Positions 1-8,656 of a stretch of DNA of 64,000 nucleotides are shown one piece after another. The notes under the pieces are model-generated. The model saw nothing but the letters and a program-made list of their open reading frames with translations. It did not search any database and was not told the DNA's origin. The stretch lies in the NCBI GenBank assembly GCA_028289455.1, contig JANQPN010000043.1:62001-126000 (forward strand), written 5' to 3'. This stretch comes from Wenzhouxiangellaceae bacterium (GTDB lineage: Bacteria > Pseudomonadota > Gammaproteobacteria > Xanthomonadales > Wenzhouxiangellaceae). How positions within the stretch are numbered: the stretch's first letter is position 1; every line of letters starts with the position of its first letter. A program made the translations under genes and the position numbers.

Positions 1-352
1 TGATTCCCTGATCTGCCTGAGATGGGTGAAACGCCTGCCTGGCACCACTCTCAACCAGTTACCGGGTAATTTTGATTGTTATTAGTAGCATGAACGAGGC
101 CGACTAAACATTCCGGTTACCTTCCGGATGTCATAAGCATTGAATTTAGTGCGCAGGATCGTTGGATAATGATTCGCTAAATACATCGGTACTGGTTATT
201 CAGCATTGAACTTGGATTAATGTGCCCACGTATTTCAGACTGCTATAATCTTTCTATCTGGCACAATAAAAATCATCAGCCAGGTAATACAGAAAATATT
301 AATGCAAGGAGCATTCAATCGCTGCTGCAGAAGCTGTATCAGAGGAGTGTCC
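1..352. other. Upstream intergenic region
   Basis: No complete gene is visible. A reading frame is open from base 2 to a TAG near 86-88 on the plus strand and could be the last 28 codons of a gene that starts outside the window, but it has no recognisable motif. The rest is AT-rich and holds the promoter at 241-249 and the ribosome binding site (GAGGAG near 340-346) of the downstream protease. Confidence 0.4.
241..249 (+). promoter_or_regulatory. Extended -10 promoter of the secreted protease gene
   Basis: The sequence TGCTATAAT is a perfect TATAAT box preceded by the TGN extension. No good -35 hexamer lies 16-18 bases upstream, which fits an extended -10 promoter. A start point near 256 would give a leader of about 100 bases before the ATG at 353. 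Confidence 0.5.
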
Positions 353-3300
353 ATGACCGTGTTTTTTTTGCGCTGTGTCCGTATCCTTCCGGGTTTGATT
401 GGATTGCTGGCCTTAGCCGGCCAGACTTTATTGCAGGCTCAGCCACAAAATGCCGACACCTTTGATAACTTCTTTGACAGTAGCCTGCCTTTTCAGAATG
501 ACTTGCGACGAGCATCAGTCAAACTGAGCAATGATCTAGTGCAGCTGCAATCTGATTTTTCCGCCCATTTGAATACCGGTGCTGCTGCAGGCAGTTTCAA
601 TGTAATGCATGGCGCCATCAGGGTATTCGACGGGTATGTGTCCATCGATGCGGTGGCAAGCGGTACCAGCACGGCTCTGCAGGCCGACTTACAGGTTCTC
701 GGTATGCGCAAATCATCCATTTTCGGTCGGATGGTATCTGGACAATTCCCAATCAGCAGACTGGACCGGTTGGAAACATTGAACAGTTTGCAGCTGGTAC
801 GGCCTGCCTATGTATTGAGCAGTGTCGGTTTGACAACTACTCAGGGTGATCCTGCCATGAATGCAGATGATGTTCGCACACTGTTTGGCGTTGACGGGAG
901 CGGCATCACCATAGGCACTTTATCTGATAGTTACGATTGTCTGGGTGGAGCGGCCACCGACGTCAGCAATAATGATCTGCCAGGTGGGGTTGTGGTGCTT
1001 CAGGAACTTACTCCCTGTGGTCCAGGAACCGATGAAGGACGCGCCATGATGCAGCTTATCCATGACGTGGCGCCGGGTAGCAGTCAAGCCTTTTTTTCGG
1101 CGACAGACGGTGGTCAGGCTGATTTTGCCAATGGCATCCTTGCATTGGCCAATACGGCTAATGCAGACATTATTGTTGACGATATATTGTTTTTCGCAGA
1201 ACCAATGTTCCAGGATGGCATTATCGCCCAAGCCGTAGATACAGTGGCAGATATGGGCGTGCCTTATTTTTCATCTGCAGGTAACAGCGGTCGTGAATCC
1301 TATGAAAGTGGGTTTACACCGTCGGGTTTTACTGTATTGGGTGGTGGTGAGGCACATGATTTTGACCCAGGTGCTGGTGTGGATCTCTTTCAAAACATAA
1401 CGGTTCCGATTGGTGGAACGGTATTTGTAGTACTGCAATGGGATTCTCCATTTTTCTCTGTCAGCGGGGCACCGGGTTCTGCTAATGACCTGGATATCTT
1501 TCTGACAGATGAACCACCAACTACAGGTGTTGCTGGAAGTGTCGATGTTAATGTGGGAGGGGATGCGCTTGAGGTGATGATATTCACCAACCCTGGAGGG
1601 ATGGGTACGTCATTCAATATTGTGATCGAGAGGTTTTCAGGCGCGAATCCGGGGCTGCTGAAATACGTCATCCTGAGCGGTGGCACTATTAATGAGTTTG
1701 ATACTGACAGTAGTACTATTTATGGCCATGCCAATGCTGAAGGCGCCGAAGCTGTAGGGGCGGCAGCTTATTTCGAAACACCGGAGTTTGGCGTTTCTCC
1801 GCCGTTACTTGAGTCATTTTCATCAGCAGGGCCTACACCAATATTATTTGATCTGGCAGGTGATCCGATAATGGAGTCACGTCAGAAGCCACAAATTGTT
1901 TGCATTGATGGTGGTAATACCACGTTTTTTGGTACCGATATCGAACCGGATGGCTTTCCAAACTTCTTCGGAACATCGGCAGCAGCGCCCCATGCAGCAG
2001 CGATGGCGGCTCTGCTGCTGGAGCTGGAGCCGTCTCTTACAACTTCAACACTGTTTGGAATAATGGAATCAACTGCGATAGATATGGGGGTGGCCGGTGT
2101 GGATGACGACAGCGGTTATGGCTTGTGCCAGGCAGATCTTGCAGCGACAGAAGTAGCCTTGACCAGTATATCGGTTACCAAGTCTGCTATGCCCGGCAGT
2201 GTCCCTGAACCTGGTGACGATGTGGACTTTAATCTGCGTGTTGATAATACCGGTAACAACACAGTGAGTTTAACGGATATAAATGATGATATTCATGGTG
2301 ACTTGGATGGCCAGGGCGATTGCATGGTTCCACAGTCAATTGCACCCGGAGAATTTTATGAATGTGATTTTACTGTGCTGGTTACCGGCAATGCCGGGGA
2401 CAGTGAGGTAGACACAATCACTGCTATGGCCTCTGGTCTATCCGGCGTGGTATCGGACCAGGACTCAGCTACAGTAGACATTACCGATGTACTGCCAACC
2501 ATCAGCGTGACCAAAACTGCATCGCCGACCAGTGTTCCCGAACCGGGTGGAATGGTTACATTTACTGTTCGGGTGGATAACACTTCAACAGCAGAAAGTG
2601 TGGACCTGACTTCACTGGTGGATGATATCCATGGTGATCTGAACGGACAGGGTAGCTGTTCGGTACCGCAGGTTATTGCTGTTAGCGGTTTTTACCAGTG
2701 CAGCTTCAGCGCGATGGTGAATGGGAACGCTGGCGAGAGTGAAACCGATACGGTAACGGCCAGCGCATCTGATGATGACGGTAATAACACCCAGGCGATG
2801 GATTCAGCCACGGTAGACATTACCGATGTATTACCAACAATCAGTGTAACTAAAACTGCTTCTCCGACAGAAGTGGAGGAACCGGGTGGATCGGTCACAT
2901 TTACCGCCCGGATTGATAACACTTCAATTGAGACATTGACGTTAACATCGCTGAATGATGACATTCATGGTGATCTGGATGGACAAGGTAACTGCATGGT
3001 GCCACAGGTTATCGCTGCCGGTGCTTTCTATGAATGCAGTTTCACCGCAGATGTTTTGGGTAATGCAGGTGAATCGGAAACCGATACCATTACGGCTAAT
3101 GCCGATGATGATGATGGAAATACTGCCATCAGCAGCGATTCGGCTACGGTTAATGTAATCGCAGCAGGTGAGCAGGCAGATCTGAATGTTTTGATTTCCG
3201 ATTCAGAAGACCCAACTTTGCCGGGTGCAACGCTGGTGTATACCGTGACTGTCACCAATAATGGCCCGGATAATGCTGAAGATGTTGTTATTACTGATAC

Positions 3301-3577
3301 TTTCCCAGTTGAACTGACTTTGGTTTCCACCAGCGGCTGTCTTGAAGATCCCAATGGTGTGCCGACCTGTTCACTGGGTACGGTGCTGTCAAATACATCT
3401 GTTGTAGTGACTATTACAGTAACAGTTGATGATCTTTTTACCGGAGAAATCAGTAATACCGTAACCGTTACATCTTCTACCACTGAAGCAGCACCGGGTG
3501 ATGAATCAGCTACGGAAATAACTGAAGTACTGGATCCGGATGTTCTGTTCAAAGATGGCTTTGAAGATTCTGATTAA
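353..3577 (+). CDS. Secreted S8/S53-type serine peptidase with DUF11 repeats
   Basis: A 1074-residue exported protease. The ATG at 353 is chosen over one at 302 because GAGGAG lies just before it and it begins directly with a hydrophobic signal peptide ending near AQA. The peptidase fold spans about residues 185-600: an Asp in SDSYD (base 926), SSAGNSG for the oxyanion Asn, and the nucleophile Ser in GTSAAAPH (base 1976). At the position of the subtilisin HGT His the sequence is DEGRAM, so a Glu (base 1034) probably replaces His, as in sedolisins. Three near-identical DUF11-like modules of about 112 residues follow, then a fourth, more divergent one. The protein ends LFKDGFEDSD, resembling the F-x-DGFE tail of secreted proteins in some Xanthomonadales relatives. 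Role is probably extracellular protein degradation; substrate unknown. Confidence 0.85.
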   Translation: MTVFFLRCVRILPGLIGLLALAGQTLLQAQPQNADTFDNFFDSSLPFQNDLRRASVKLSNDLVQLQSDFSAHLNTGAAAGSFNVMHGAIRVFDGYVSIDAVASGTSTALQADLQVLGMRKSSIFGRMVSGQFPISRLDRLETLNSLQLVRPAYVLSSVGLTTTQGDPAMNADDVRTLFGVDGSGITIGTLSDSYDCLGGAATDVSNNDLPGGVVVLQELTPCGPGTDEGRAMMQLIHDVAPGSSQAFFSATDGGQADFANGILALANTANADIIVDDILFFAEPMFQDGIIAQAVDTVADMGVPYFSSAGNSGRESYESGFTPSGFTVLGGGEAHDFDPGAGVDLFQNITVPIGGTVFVVLQWDSPFFSVSGAPGSANDLDIFLTDEPPTTGVAGSVDVNVGGDALEVMIFTNPGGMGTSFNIVIERFSGANPGLLKYVILSGGTINEFDTDSSTIYGHANAEGAEAVGAAAYFETPEFGVSPPLLESFSSAGPTPILFDLAGDPIMESRQKPQIVCIDGGNTTFFGTDIEPDGFPNFFGTSAAAPHAAAMAALLLELEPSLTTSTLFGIMESTAIDMGVAGVDDDSGYGLCQADLAATEVALTSISVTKSAMPGSVPEPGDDVDFNLRVDNTGNNTVSLTDINDDIHGDLDGQGDCMVPQSIAPGEFYECDFTVLVTGNAGDSEVDTITAMASGLSGVVSDQDSATVDITDVLPTISVTKTASPTSVPEPGGMVTFTVRVDNTSTAESVDLTSLVDDIHGDLNGQGSCSVPQVIAVSGFYQCSFSAMVNGNAGESETDTVTASASDDDGNNTQAMDSATVDITDVLPTISVTKTASPTEVEEPGGSVTFTARIDNTSIETLTLTSLNDDIHGDLDGQGNCMVPQVIAAGAFYECSFTADVLGNAGESETDTITANADDDDGNTAISSDSATVNVIAAGEQADLNVLISDSEDPTLPGATLVYTVTVTNNGPDNAEDVVITDTFPVELTLVSTSGCLEDPNGVPTCSLGTVLSNTSVVVTITVTVDDLFTGEISNTVTVTSSTTEAAPGDESATEITEVLDPDVLFKDGFEDSD
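2168..3166 (+). repeat. Three tandem in-frame DUF11-like modules
   Basis: Copies begin at about 2168, 2501 and 2840 (period 333-339 bases). Each starts I-S-V-T-K and carries EPG, DDIHGDL and GNAG motifs at matching places. DNA similarity is high, pointing to internal duplication within the gene. Such immunoglobulin-like modules usually act as stalks or cell-surface contacts. Confidence 0.85.
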
Positions 3578-4131
3578 ATAGGCTGCGCTGCTGTTGCAGC
3601 TTACCAATGAAATTGCCGGGCAATTTGTTTGCTGCAGTTTCACAGCATCTATCTGTACGCCTGTTTGCTGCATAGAGCTTGCCATTCGCTTGTTTAACTG
3701 AATAGACATTTCTTTATTTATACCCGATTCCCCGCTCCTGATAAGTAGTCTTTGTTTTGGTCAAATCCCAGCAAATTGGCAGGTTGTCAGTTGATTTTCA
3801 AAAAAATGGCGAACTTTTGTCTGTTCATCGTATTAACAGACAAACAGACAGTAAAACCAATGTTCAAATTCCTGATAAGGAAATAGAGGTGATGAAGATC
3901 GTGGCTAAAGATTGTGACTTTCACAGATTGGATAACCGACAACACATGGTTCGCTGGTTAAGTTGAAATGTAATGAGCATTAGTGTGTGTTCCCCTCTCC
4001 GGTTCTGAGTGAACTTGCTGATTCCGTGCCAGTTCCGGAGAGGGGGATAGATGAAGGTTTATTGCGTTGCTCTCGGCAACGAAGCGTTGTGCATGCCGCT
4101 TATGCTCAAGTGTCAATTTTAGGAGGAAGTG
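3578..4131. other. Intergenic region, AT-rich, no convincing gene
   Basis: A weak hairpin (GCTGC/GCAGC) follows the protease stop. A TTG-initiated 69-codon frame at 3757-3966 has no motif, no clear ribosome binding site and ordinary composition, so I do not call it. The distal part contains the long hairpin at 3992-4045 and a small one (CGTTGC/GCAACG) at 4065-4081, both in the likely leader of the tautomerase gene. Confidence 0.5.
3992..4045 (+). promoter_or_regulatory. Long hairpin upstream of the tautomerase gene
   Basis: Perfect 11-bp arms CCCCTCTCCGG (3992-4002) and CCGGAGAGGGG (4035-4045) enclose a 32-base loop, about 87 bases before the ATG at 4132. There is no T tract after it, so it is not a standard intrinsic terminator. 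It may be an operator or an mRNA leader structure; function unknown. Confidence 0.5.
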
Positions 4132-4377
4132 ATGCCGTTAATAGATATACAGGTAATGACAGGTTTGTTTGATGATGAGCAGAAAAGCCGTATGGCTGCC
4201 GGCATGGCTGATTTGATGAAGGAAATTACCGGTGTTGACCAGTCAGGCTGGGTGCGTATACAGGAAATTGATCGAGGGGATTGGGCAGCAGGCGCAGGCT
4301 ATATGGTAGATGCTCCAATGCAGTCTCTGTTAAGCCCCTACCATGTATTAATGAATGGCACCAGTGGTGGAGATTGA
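4132..4377 (+). CDS. Tautomerase family protein (4-oxalocrotonate tautomerase-like)
   Basis: An 81-residue protein starting MPLIDIQVMTG. After Met removal it exposes Pro1, the catalytic base of the tautomerase superfamily. The ATG at 4132 follows a strong AGGAGG; a GTG three bases earlier is less likely. It is longer than the 62-residue classical 4-OT subunit and ends in an SLLSPYHVLM block that is shared with the paralogue at 6544. The substrate cannot be told; members isomerise or hydrate small keto or enol acids, usually as hexamers or trimers. It converges on the winged-helix regulator at 4414-5940, whose stop lies 36 bases past this stop. Confidence 0.75.
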   Translation: MPLIDIQVMTGLFDDEQKSRMAAGMADLMKEITGVDQSGWVRIQEIDRGDWAAGAGYMVDAPMQSLLSPYHVLMNGTSGGD

Positions 4378-4413
4378 CTTCAGGGTTGGCCAATTCAGGT
4401 CATAGGATGCTTA

Positions 4414-5940
4414 TCAGTTCAGCACCCCGGTCTGTTGCAGCATATCCAATGCCTGGTTTCCGAATATTGACCGGATATCATTCTCACCCAGCTCGGGGCG
4501 GATGCTTCGTGCATTGGCAATGGCTTGCCTGGCATCATCGGATAATTGGTTAGCTGCCAGAATAACCGCCAATGTGATTTGCGGCAGGTAATTTTTGCCA
4601 TCGCGCTGACAGGCCAATCTGGCTTCATCAATAGCAGTTTCTGCCTCACCATTGGCCATCAGCGCTATGGCCAGAAAGCTGCCCCAAATGGCCAGCCGGT
4701 TATCCAAAGGACTGATGCGCATGCCCTTGCGCAAAAACTCAACTGCATCAGCTGTCTGTCCTGTTCCAATTTGAGAGGCGCCCAGGGCTGCCCAAGCCTG
4801 GGCATTGGAGGGGTCCTGCTCAATGGCTTTTCTTAGTAATGAAATGCCCCGGTCTGTATGGCCTATATCGGCCAGAGCGCAGCCGACAAAGCCCAGCACA
4901 ATGGAATTCATATCGTCACGCTGCAAGGCTGCGTCAGCGCATATAAGGCATTGATTGATTGCGATTTCACGGTCGGTAAGCAGTCCGACACGGTGTCCCA
5001 GGCCCAGTATCAGAGCACGATAGGCGTAGGCCAATGCATATTCAGGATCAATATCAAGACATTGCTGCAGGGCTTGATCTGCTTCAGTGAAAGTATCTTC
5101 ATGCCAGCCTTTTGTGGCCAGCAATCCACTGGCATACAAAAAATTCCGATGAGCATCACGTACAGCCTGATAACGTGGCAGGCGCTGAAATGATAACCGG
5201 GTCAATTGCGGTTCCAGCAACCGTGCCACATCCTGAATGATGTCATCCTCGATGGCCTGTAAGGCTGCAGGTATCGAGTCGTACCGGTGCGCCCATACAT
5301 GGCCTTGGGTATTCACATCAATTAGCTGCAGGTTTATCCTGATTCGCCTCTCGTCACCTGAGCCCTGAGCACGGACACTGCCTTCAATGGCGTGGCTTAC
5401 ATCGAGATCGGCCTTAACCTGTGCCATGGATGGCGGGCTGCCTCTATAGCTGAAAGCCGATGATCGGGAAATGACCTGAAGACCGGGAATTCTGGCCAAC
5501 AGTGTGGTCAGATCTTCCACCAGGGCATCAGCAAAAAACTGCAGTTCATGTTCAGCTGAAAACACCTGAAAGGGCAGGATCACCAGAGATACCAGGTCGC
5601 TTATCTGTGGCTGATGGGCATTATTTTCAGTTTGTACGCCGACATCTGCGGCAAACCGGTAGCCGTGTCCGCGAACTGTGCGTATCAGTGCCTGATTTTC
5701 ACCGTCATCACCAATCGCCTGTCTGGCCTGTTTAACACAATTGGTTAATGTGGCCTCCGAGACGATTCTGCCGGACCAGACATGTTCCAGCAGCTCATCT
5801 TTGCTGACCGCACGGCTACGGTTCTCAAGCAGATACCGCAGCACCTGAAAAACCTGAGGCTCAACAGCTATAGCCTGATTATTATGGCGGAGTTCAAGCT
5901 GATCGGTATCCAGGCAGTAACCGTCAAATCTATACAGCAT
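4414..5940 (-). CDS. Winged-helix one-component regulator with TolB-like and TPR domains
   Basis: A 508-residue regulator. Residues about 1-100 form an OmpR/CadC-type winged helix, with the typical ending RTVRGHGYRFAA. Residues about 115-250 match the TolB-like domain of COG5616-type proteins, with LVILPF at its start and a later IEGSVR block. The rest is TPR-like, with repeated A-A-L-G and P-Y-A-L-A-Y-A patterns. I see no transmembrane segment, so unlike CadC it is probably cytoplasmic. No partner kinase is nearby. It diverges from the small membrane protein at 6152, and the gap carries a direct repeat of 11-bp period (6025-6043) that is a candidate site for it. It lies between two tautomerase paralogues, which may be its regulon. 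Confidence 0.8.
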   Translation of the reverse strand: MLYRFDGYCLDTDQLELRHNNQAIAVEPQVFQVLRYLLENRSRAVSKDELLEHVWSGRIVSEATLTNCVKQARQAIGDDGENQALIRTVRGHGYRFAADVGVQTENNAHQPQISDLVSLVILPFQVFSAEHELQFFADALVEDLTTLLARIPGLQVISRSSAFSYRGSPPSMAQVKADLDVSHAIEGSVRAQGSGDERRIRINLQLIDVNTQGHVWAHRYDSIPAALQAIEDDIIQDVARLLEPQLTRLSFQRLPRYQAVRDAHRNFLYASGLLATKGWHEDTFTEADQALQQCLDIDPEYALAYAYRALILGLGHRVGLLTDREIAINQCLICADAALQRDDMNSIVLGFVGCALADIGHTDRGISLLRKAIEQDPSNAQAWAALGASQIGTGQTADAVEFLRKGMRISPLDNRLAIWGSFLAIALMANGEAETAIDEARLACQRDGKNYLPQITLAVILAANQLSDDARQAIANARSIRPELGENDIRSIFGNQALDMLQQTGVLN

Positions 5941-6024
5941 GGTGGGTTCGGGCTATTAACGATGGTGATGCAGTTGGGAGATGAGTATTCATTGGAATAA
6001 ATGAAATTATACAACACCAACTGA

Positions 6025-6043
6025 AATCCCTATGTAATCCCTA
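6025..6043. promoter_or_regulatory. 11-bp-period direct repeat AATCCCTA x2
   Basis: AATCCCTA occurs at 6025-6032 and again at 6036-6043, exactly 11 bases apart, between the divergent winged-helix regulator and the 6152 gene. OmpR/PhoB-type winged helices bind direct repeats of this spacing. Assignment to the neighbouring regulator is inference. Confidence 0.4.
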
Positions 6044-6151
6044 GCAAAACCTCATGAACAGTCAGTGCCGGATCAATAAAGTAGTACTCGAAACGAATAT
6101 TACTTTGATTTGGGTTAACTGGCCGGCAGGCCGTTGAGATGGAGGTGGAGA

Positions 6152-6514
6152 ATGAAACAGATTATGTTAATGATTTTATTGGGTTTTGCAGTAAATTCTT
6201 TTGCTGAACAGTCAGCTGTGAATCCTGCTGAGCAGGCGTTGTGCCTGGGTTGTGATGTCATGGAACCATTGGGCGCTGAAAAAAGGAAATATCAGGTTGC
6301 CGCTAAACAAGCTGAAACACTAAGTATTCACCCGTCGAGCAAAAGCCAGTTTGAAAGCAAGTCACATTCCATTGTTGAAGGCAGTTTTAAAACTGTGCGC
6401 CGACACCAAGCAAAATCTATGGATATGTCCGATTTTCCCGGCAATATTCCAGCATTAACGGTTTATGCATTGGTGTTTTTATCATGGTGCTGGTTTGTGG
6501 CTAAGCGTTTGTAA
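6152..6514 (+). CDS. Small exported or membrane protein of unknown function
   Basis: A 120-residue protein, not recognised. The ATG at 6152 follows GGAGGTGGAG. It has a signal peptide (MKQIMLMILLGFAVNSFAEQ), a short C-x-x-C pair (CLGCDV) soon after it, a polar central region rich in Ser, Lys and Gln, and a C-terminal hydrophobic helix ending in WCWFVAKRL. That layout suggests a periplasmic domain anchored at its C-terminus. It is followed after 29 bases by the tautomerase-like gene at 6544 and both are probably cotranscribed. Expression is probably set by the divergent regulator at 4414-5940. Confidence 0.6.
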   Translation: MKQIMLMILLGFAVNSFAEQSAVNPAEQALCLGCDVMEPLGAEKRKYQVAAKQAETLSIHPSSKSQFESKSHSIVEGSFKTVRRHQAKSMDMSDFPGNIPALTVYALVFLSWCWFVAKRL

Positions 6515-6543
6515 TTCTGTCAGCCGGTTTAAGGAGTCTAATT

Positions 6544-6795
6544 ATGGCATTCATCGATATACAGCTGATGGCAGGTATTTTTGACGCTACGCAGACACAA
6601 CGGCTGACTTCCCTGATTAACCAGGCAGTGGAGGATATGGTCGGGACCGAAGACTGCCACACCAACTGGGTACGGGTTCAACAAGTCAGCCGTAACGACT
6701 GGGTTTCCGGTACTGACTATATTATTGATGAACCGGTGAAATCTTTGCTTAGTCCGTATCAGGTGTTGATGGATAGAGCAGTTACAGAGCGCTGA
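6544..6795 (+). CDS. Tautomerase-like paralogue lacking catalytic Pro1
   Basis: An 83-residue paralogue of the protein at 4132, sharing the FIDIQ-M-G-F start, the NWVR or GWVR core, and SLLSPYQVLM near the end. It begins MAFID, so Ala stands where Pro1 should be. Tautomerase chemistry needs Pro1, so this copy may be inactive, may have changed chemistry, or may pair with the active paralogue. The ATG follows AAGGAG. Its stop directly abuts the stop of the convergent threonine-aldolase-like gene. Confidence 0.65.
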   Translation: MAFIDIQLMAGIFDATQTQRLTSLINQAVEDMVGTEDCHTNWVRVQQVSRNDWVSGTDYIIDEPVKSLLSPYQVLMDRAVTER

Positions 6796-7872
6796 TCACA
6801 TGTTCGCAGCTAATATCCTGACAGCTTCGACAAACTGTTCATCCGGAATGGCCAGTGCTTTTTCACCGATAGTGATTTCCATTGCGCACTGGTTTTCATG
6901 TTCATAAGCCCAGAACCGTTTGGCCAGCCACACACCTGTGTCACGCGCAGCCTGATCACGGGCTGCTTCGGCTTTATCGGCGGAGCATGGTAGCAGGACG
7001 TGGAAAAGGTTGGTATGCGGTGGCTGAGGATCAACCTGGATATCATCAATAGACGCCAGTAAGCCGGCAAGCTGCTGCGCCCTTGCAACAAAGGCAGGCA
7101 TCTGCTGCAGGCGTTTATCCAGCAACCGCAATGCATCACAGATCATTGGCCAGGGTTCTATCAACAGTCCCCCCAGACGGTGGCGCCAGGTTTTGGCCTG
7201 ATGAATGAAATCTGACTCGCCGGCTAATAACGCACCGCCCATAGCACCAATGTCCTTATATAAGGAAACATAAACAGACTGAAAGCCATCGGTAATTTCT
7301 GCAAAGCGCCGGTTATCGAAAAAAGGGCGGCAGGACCACAACCGCGCCCCGTCCATATGCAGGGGCAGTTCCAGTTCAGCGGCTCTTTGCTTTAATGCTG
7401 ACAGCGTTTCCCAGTCCGGCAGCATCCCGCCACTGTGCCTCTGGGGCAACTCTATAAAAGCACAGGCAGCGTTACCGTCCAGCATGTCTGCTGAGAGTGG
7501 CTGGCGCCACTGCCCGATGGTATCAGCGGTAAGGCCATGGGCATACTGATAACCATCCTGTTCATGCAGCAGCAAATGGGAAGTAGGGTGCAGCAGCAGC
7601 CGGGTGGTATTTCTGCGTGCGGCATAAATGCGTGCTGCAATGGCCTGGGCCATCGTACCGCTGGGACACCATATGGCGGCAGGTTTGCCCAGCAGCGCAG
7701 CAACTTTACCCTCCAGCTGATCAACAGCCTCTCCAGTGATCAGGAATTCGGCTGACAACTGATGCTGATGCATGAACGTTTGTATGGCTGCCAGCCGTTC
7801 TGATGCTGATTGCGGATGATGAAAGGGAAAGCTTAAATCAAAGTTGCAGGATTTTTTTAGCTCAGAATTCAT
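6796..7872 (-). CDS. Threonine aldolase / beta-eliminating lyase family, PLP enzyme
   Basis: A 358-residue PLP-dependent enzyme of aspartate-aminotransferase fold type I. Recognisable are the PSGTMAQ block near residue 90, the HMDGARLW block (PLP-binding Asp and Arg) and the Schiff-base Lys in SLYKDIGAMGGALL. These are the hallmarks of low-specificity threonine aldolase (threonine to glycine plus acetaldehyde). The N-terminal section is longer than in LtaE and the Lys context (SLYKD rather than SxSKG) is divergent, so it may act on another beta-hydroxy amino acid. Monocistronic, convergent with the tautomerase-like gene. Confidence 0.75.
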   Translation of the reverse strand: MNSELKKSCNFDLSFPFHHPQSASERLAAIQTFMHQHQLSAEFLITGEAVDQLEGKVAALLGKPAAIWCPSGTMAQAIAARIYAARRNTTRLLLHPTSHLLLHEQDGYQYAHGLTADTIGQWRQPLSADMLDGNAACAFIELPQRHSGGMLPDWETLSALKQRAAELELPLHMDGARLWSCRPFFDNRRFAEITDGFQSVYVSLYKDIGAMGGALLAGESDFIHQAKTWRHRLGGLLIEPWPMICDALRLLDKRLQQMPAFVARAQQLAGLLASIDDIQVDPQPPHTNLFHVLLPCSADKAEAARDQAARDTGVWLAKRFWAYEHENQCAMEITIGEKALAIPDEQFVEAVRILAANM

Positions 7873-7943
7873 GGCATTAAATCTATAGTGATAATCGTCA
7901 GCCGGGTAATGATAATTGAAACCACAGTGGGCGACAGCTGTGT

Positions 7944-8474
7944 CTACTGTGAATCCAAAGATTGGCCGGCCACGTTAAATGCTTTGGCATTGGCGTGTCG
8001 TGAAAACTGCTTCAGCACGGTGGCAATTTTTCCGGTGACATAATTCCGGCAGAACGGCCTGTCAGGGTTGTTGTAATAATAATTCAGGTATTTTTCCTGA
8101 TTGGACTTGAACGCTTTAAACGGCAGCACTCTGGTTATCAGCGGCTTATCAAATTCTGCCTGCAACCTTGAGAGTGCCGCACAGGCCTGCTGGTGCTGCT
8201 CATCATCAAAGCTGTAGATTGCAGAGCGGTATTTATTGCGCATGGCATGCGCAGAAGTGCTGCTGTGGGTGTTCAGGTGGATATCGATCAGCGTATCCAG
8301 AGAAATCTGGTCGGCATTAAAATGCACCACGATTGCTTCAGAGTAGGAATCTGCATCACCGCTTGATGCTATCCATCCCTGTTCTACTTTGCCAACCCCG
8401 AGCAAAGATGAAAACACGGCTTCTGTACACCAATGGCAGCCGCCACCGAAGCCTATTTTGTTATTGCTGCTCAT
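7944..8474 (-). CDS. msrA: Peptide-methionine (S)-S-oxide reductase MsrA
   Basis: A 176-residue protein with GFGGGCHWCTEA near the N-terminus, matching the MsrA active site GCFWCxE with the nucleophilic Cys followed by a His variant. Other conserved blocks are GW near residue 34, the SYSEAIVVHF segment and the YRSAIY segment. It reduces methionine-S-sulfoxide in proteins. The usual C-terminal recycling cysteines are not obvious except one in PFCRNYV. The start at 8474 lies just before the GxGG core, so there is no signal peptide and the protein is cytosolic. Confidence 0.88.
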   Translation of the reverse strand: MSSNNKIGFGGGCHWCTEAVFSSLLGVGKVEQGWIASSGDADSYSEAIVVHFNADQISLDTLIDIHLNTHSSTSAHAMRNKYRSAIYSFDDEQHQQACAALSRLQAEFDKPLITRVLPFKAFKSNQEKYLNYYYNNPDRPFCRNYVTGKIATVLKQFSRHANAKAFNVAGQSLDSQ

Positions 8475-8656
8475 CCGAGTGATATGGGTAGTCCGGCAGT
8501 GAAGTCAAATGCTGATACGATTGTACCTATACATGGGGCCGGTGGAGTCATGGATAGCTCGCATCAGAAAGCGCATTTACCGTAACGGCAATATTAATAC
8601 AGTGCATGGTGGTGCAAAATAGCGCCCTCTGTGCTTCAGTTCCGGAGTGGTTATTT

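Noticed and set aside
3028..3552. 174-codon minus-strand frame in the protease repeats
   Set aside because: Shadow frame of the repetitive DUF11 coding region.
3757..3966. 69-codon frame with TTG start
   Set aside because: No ribosome binding site, no motif and low-complexity context.
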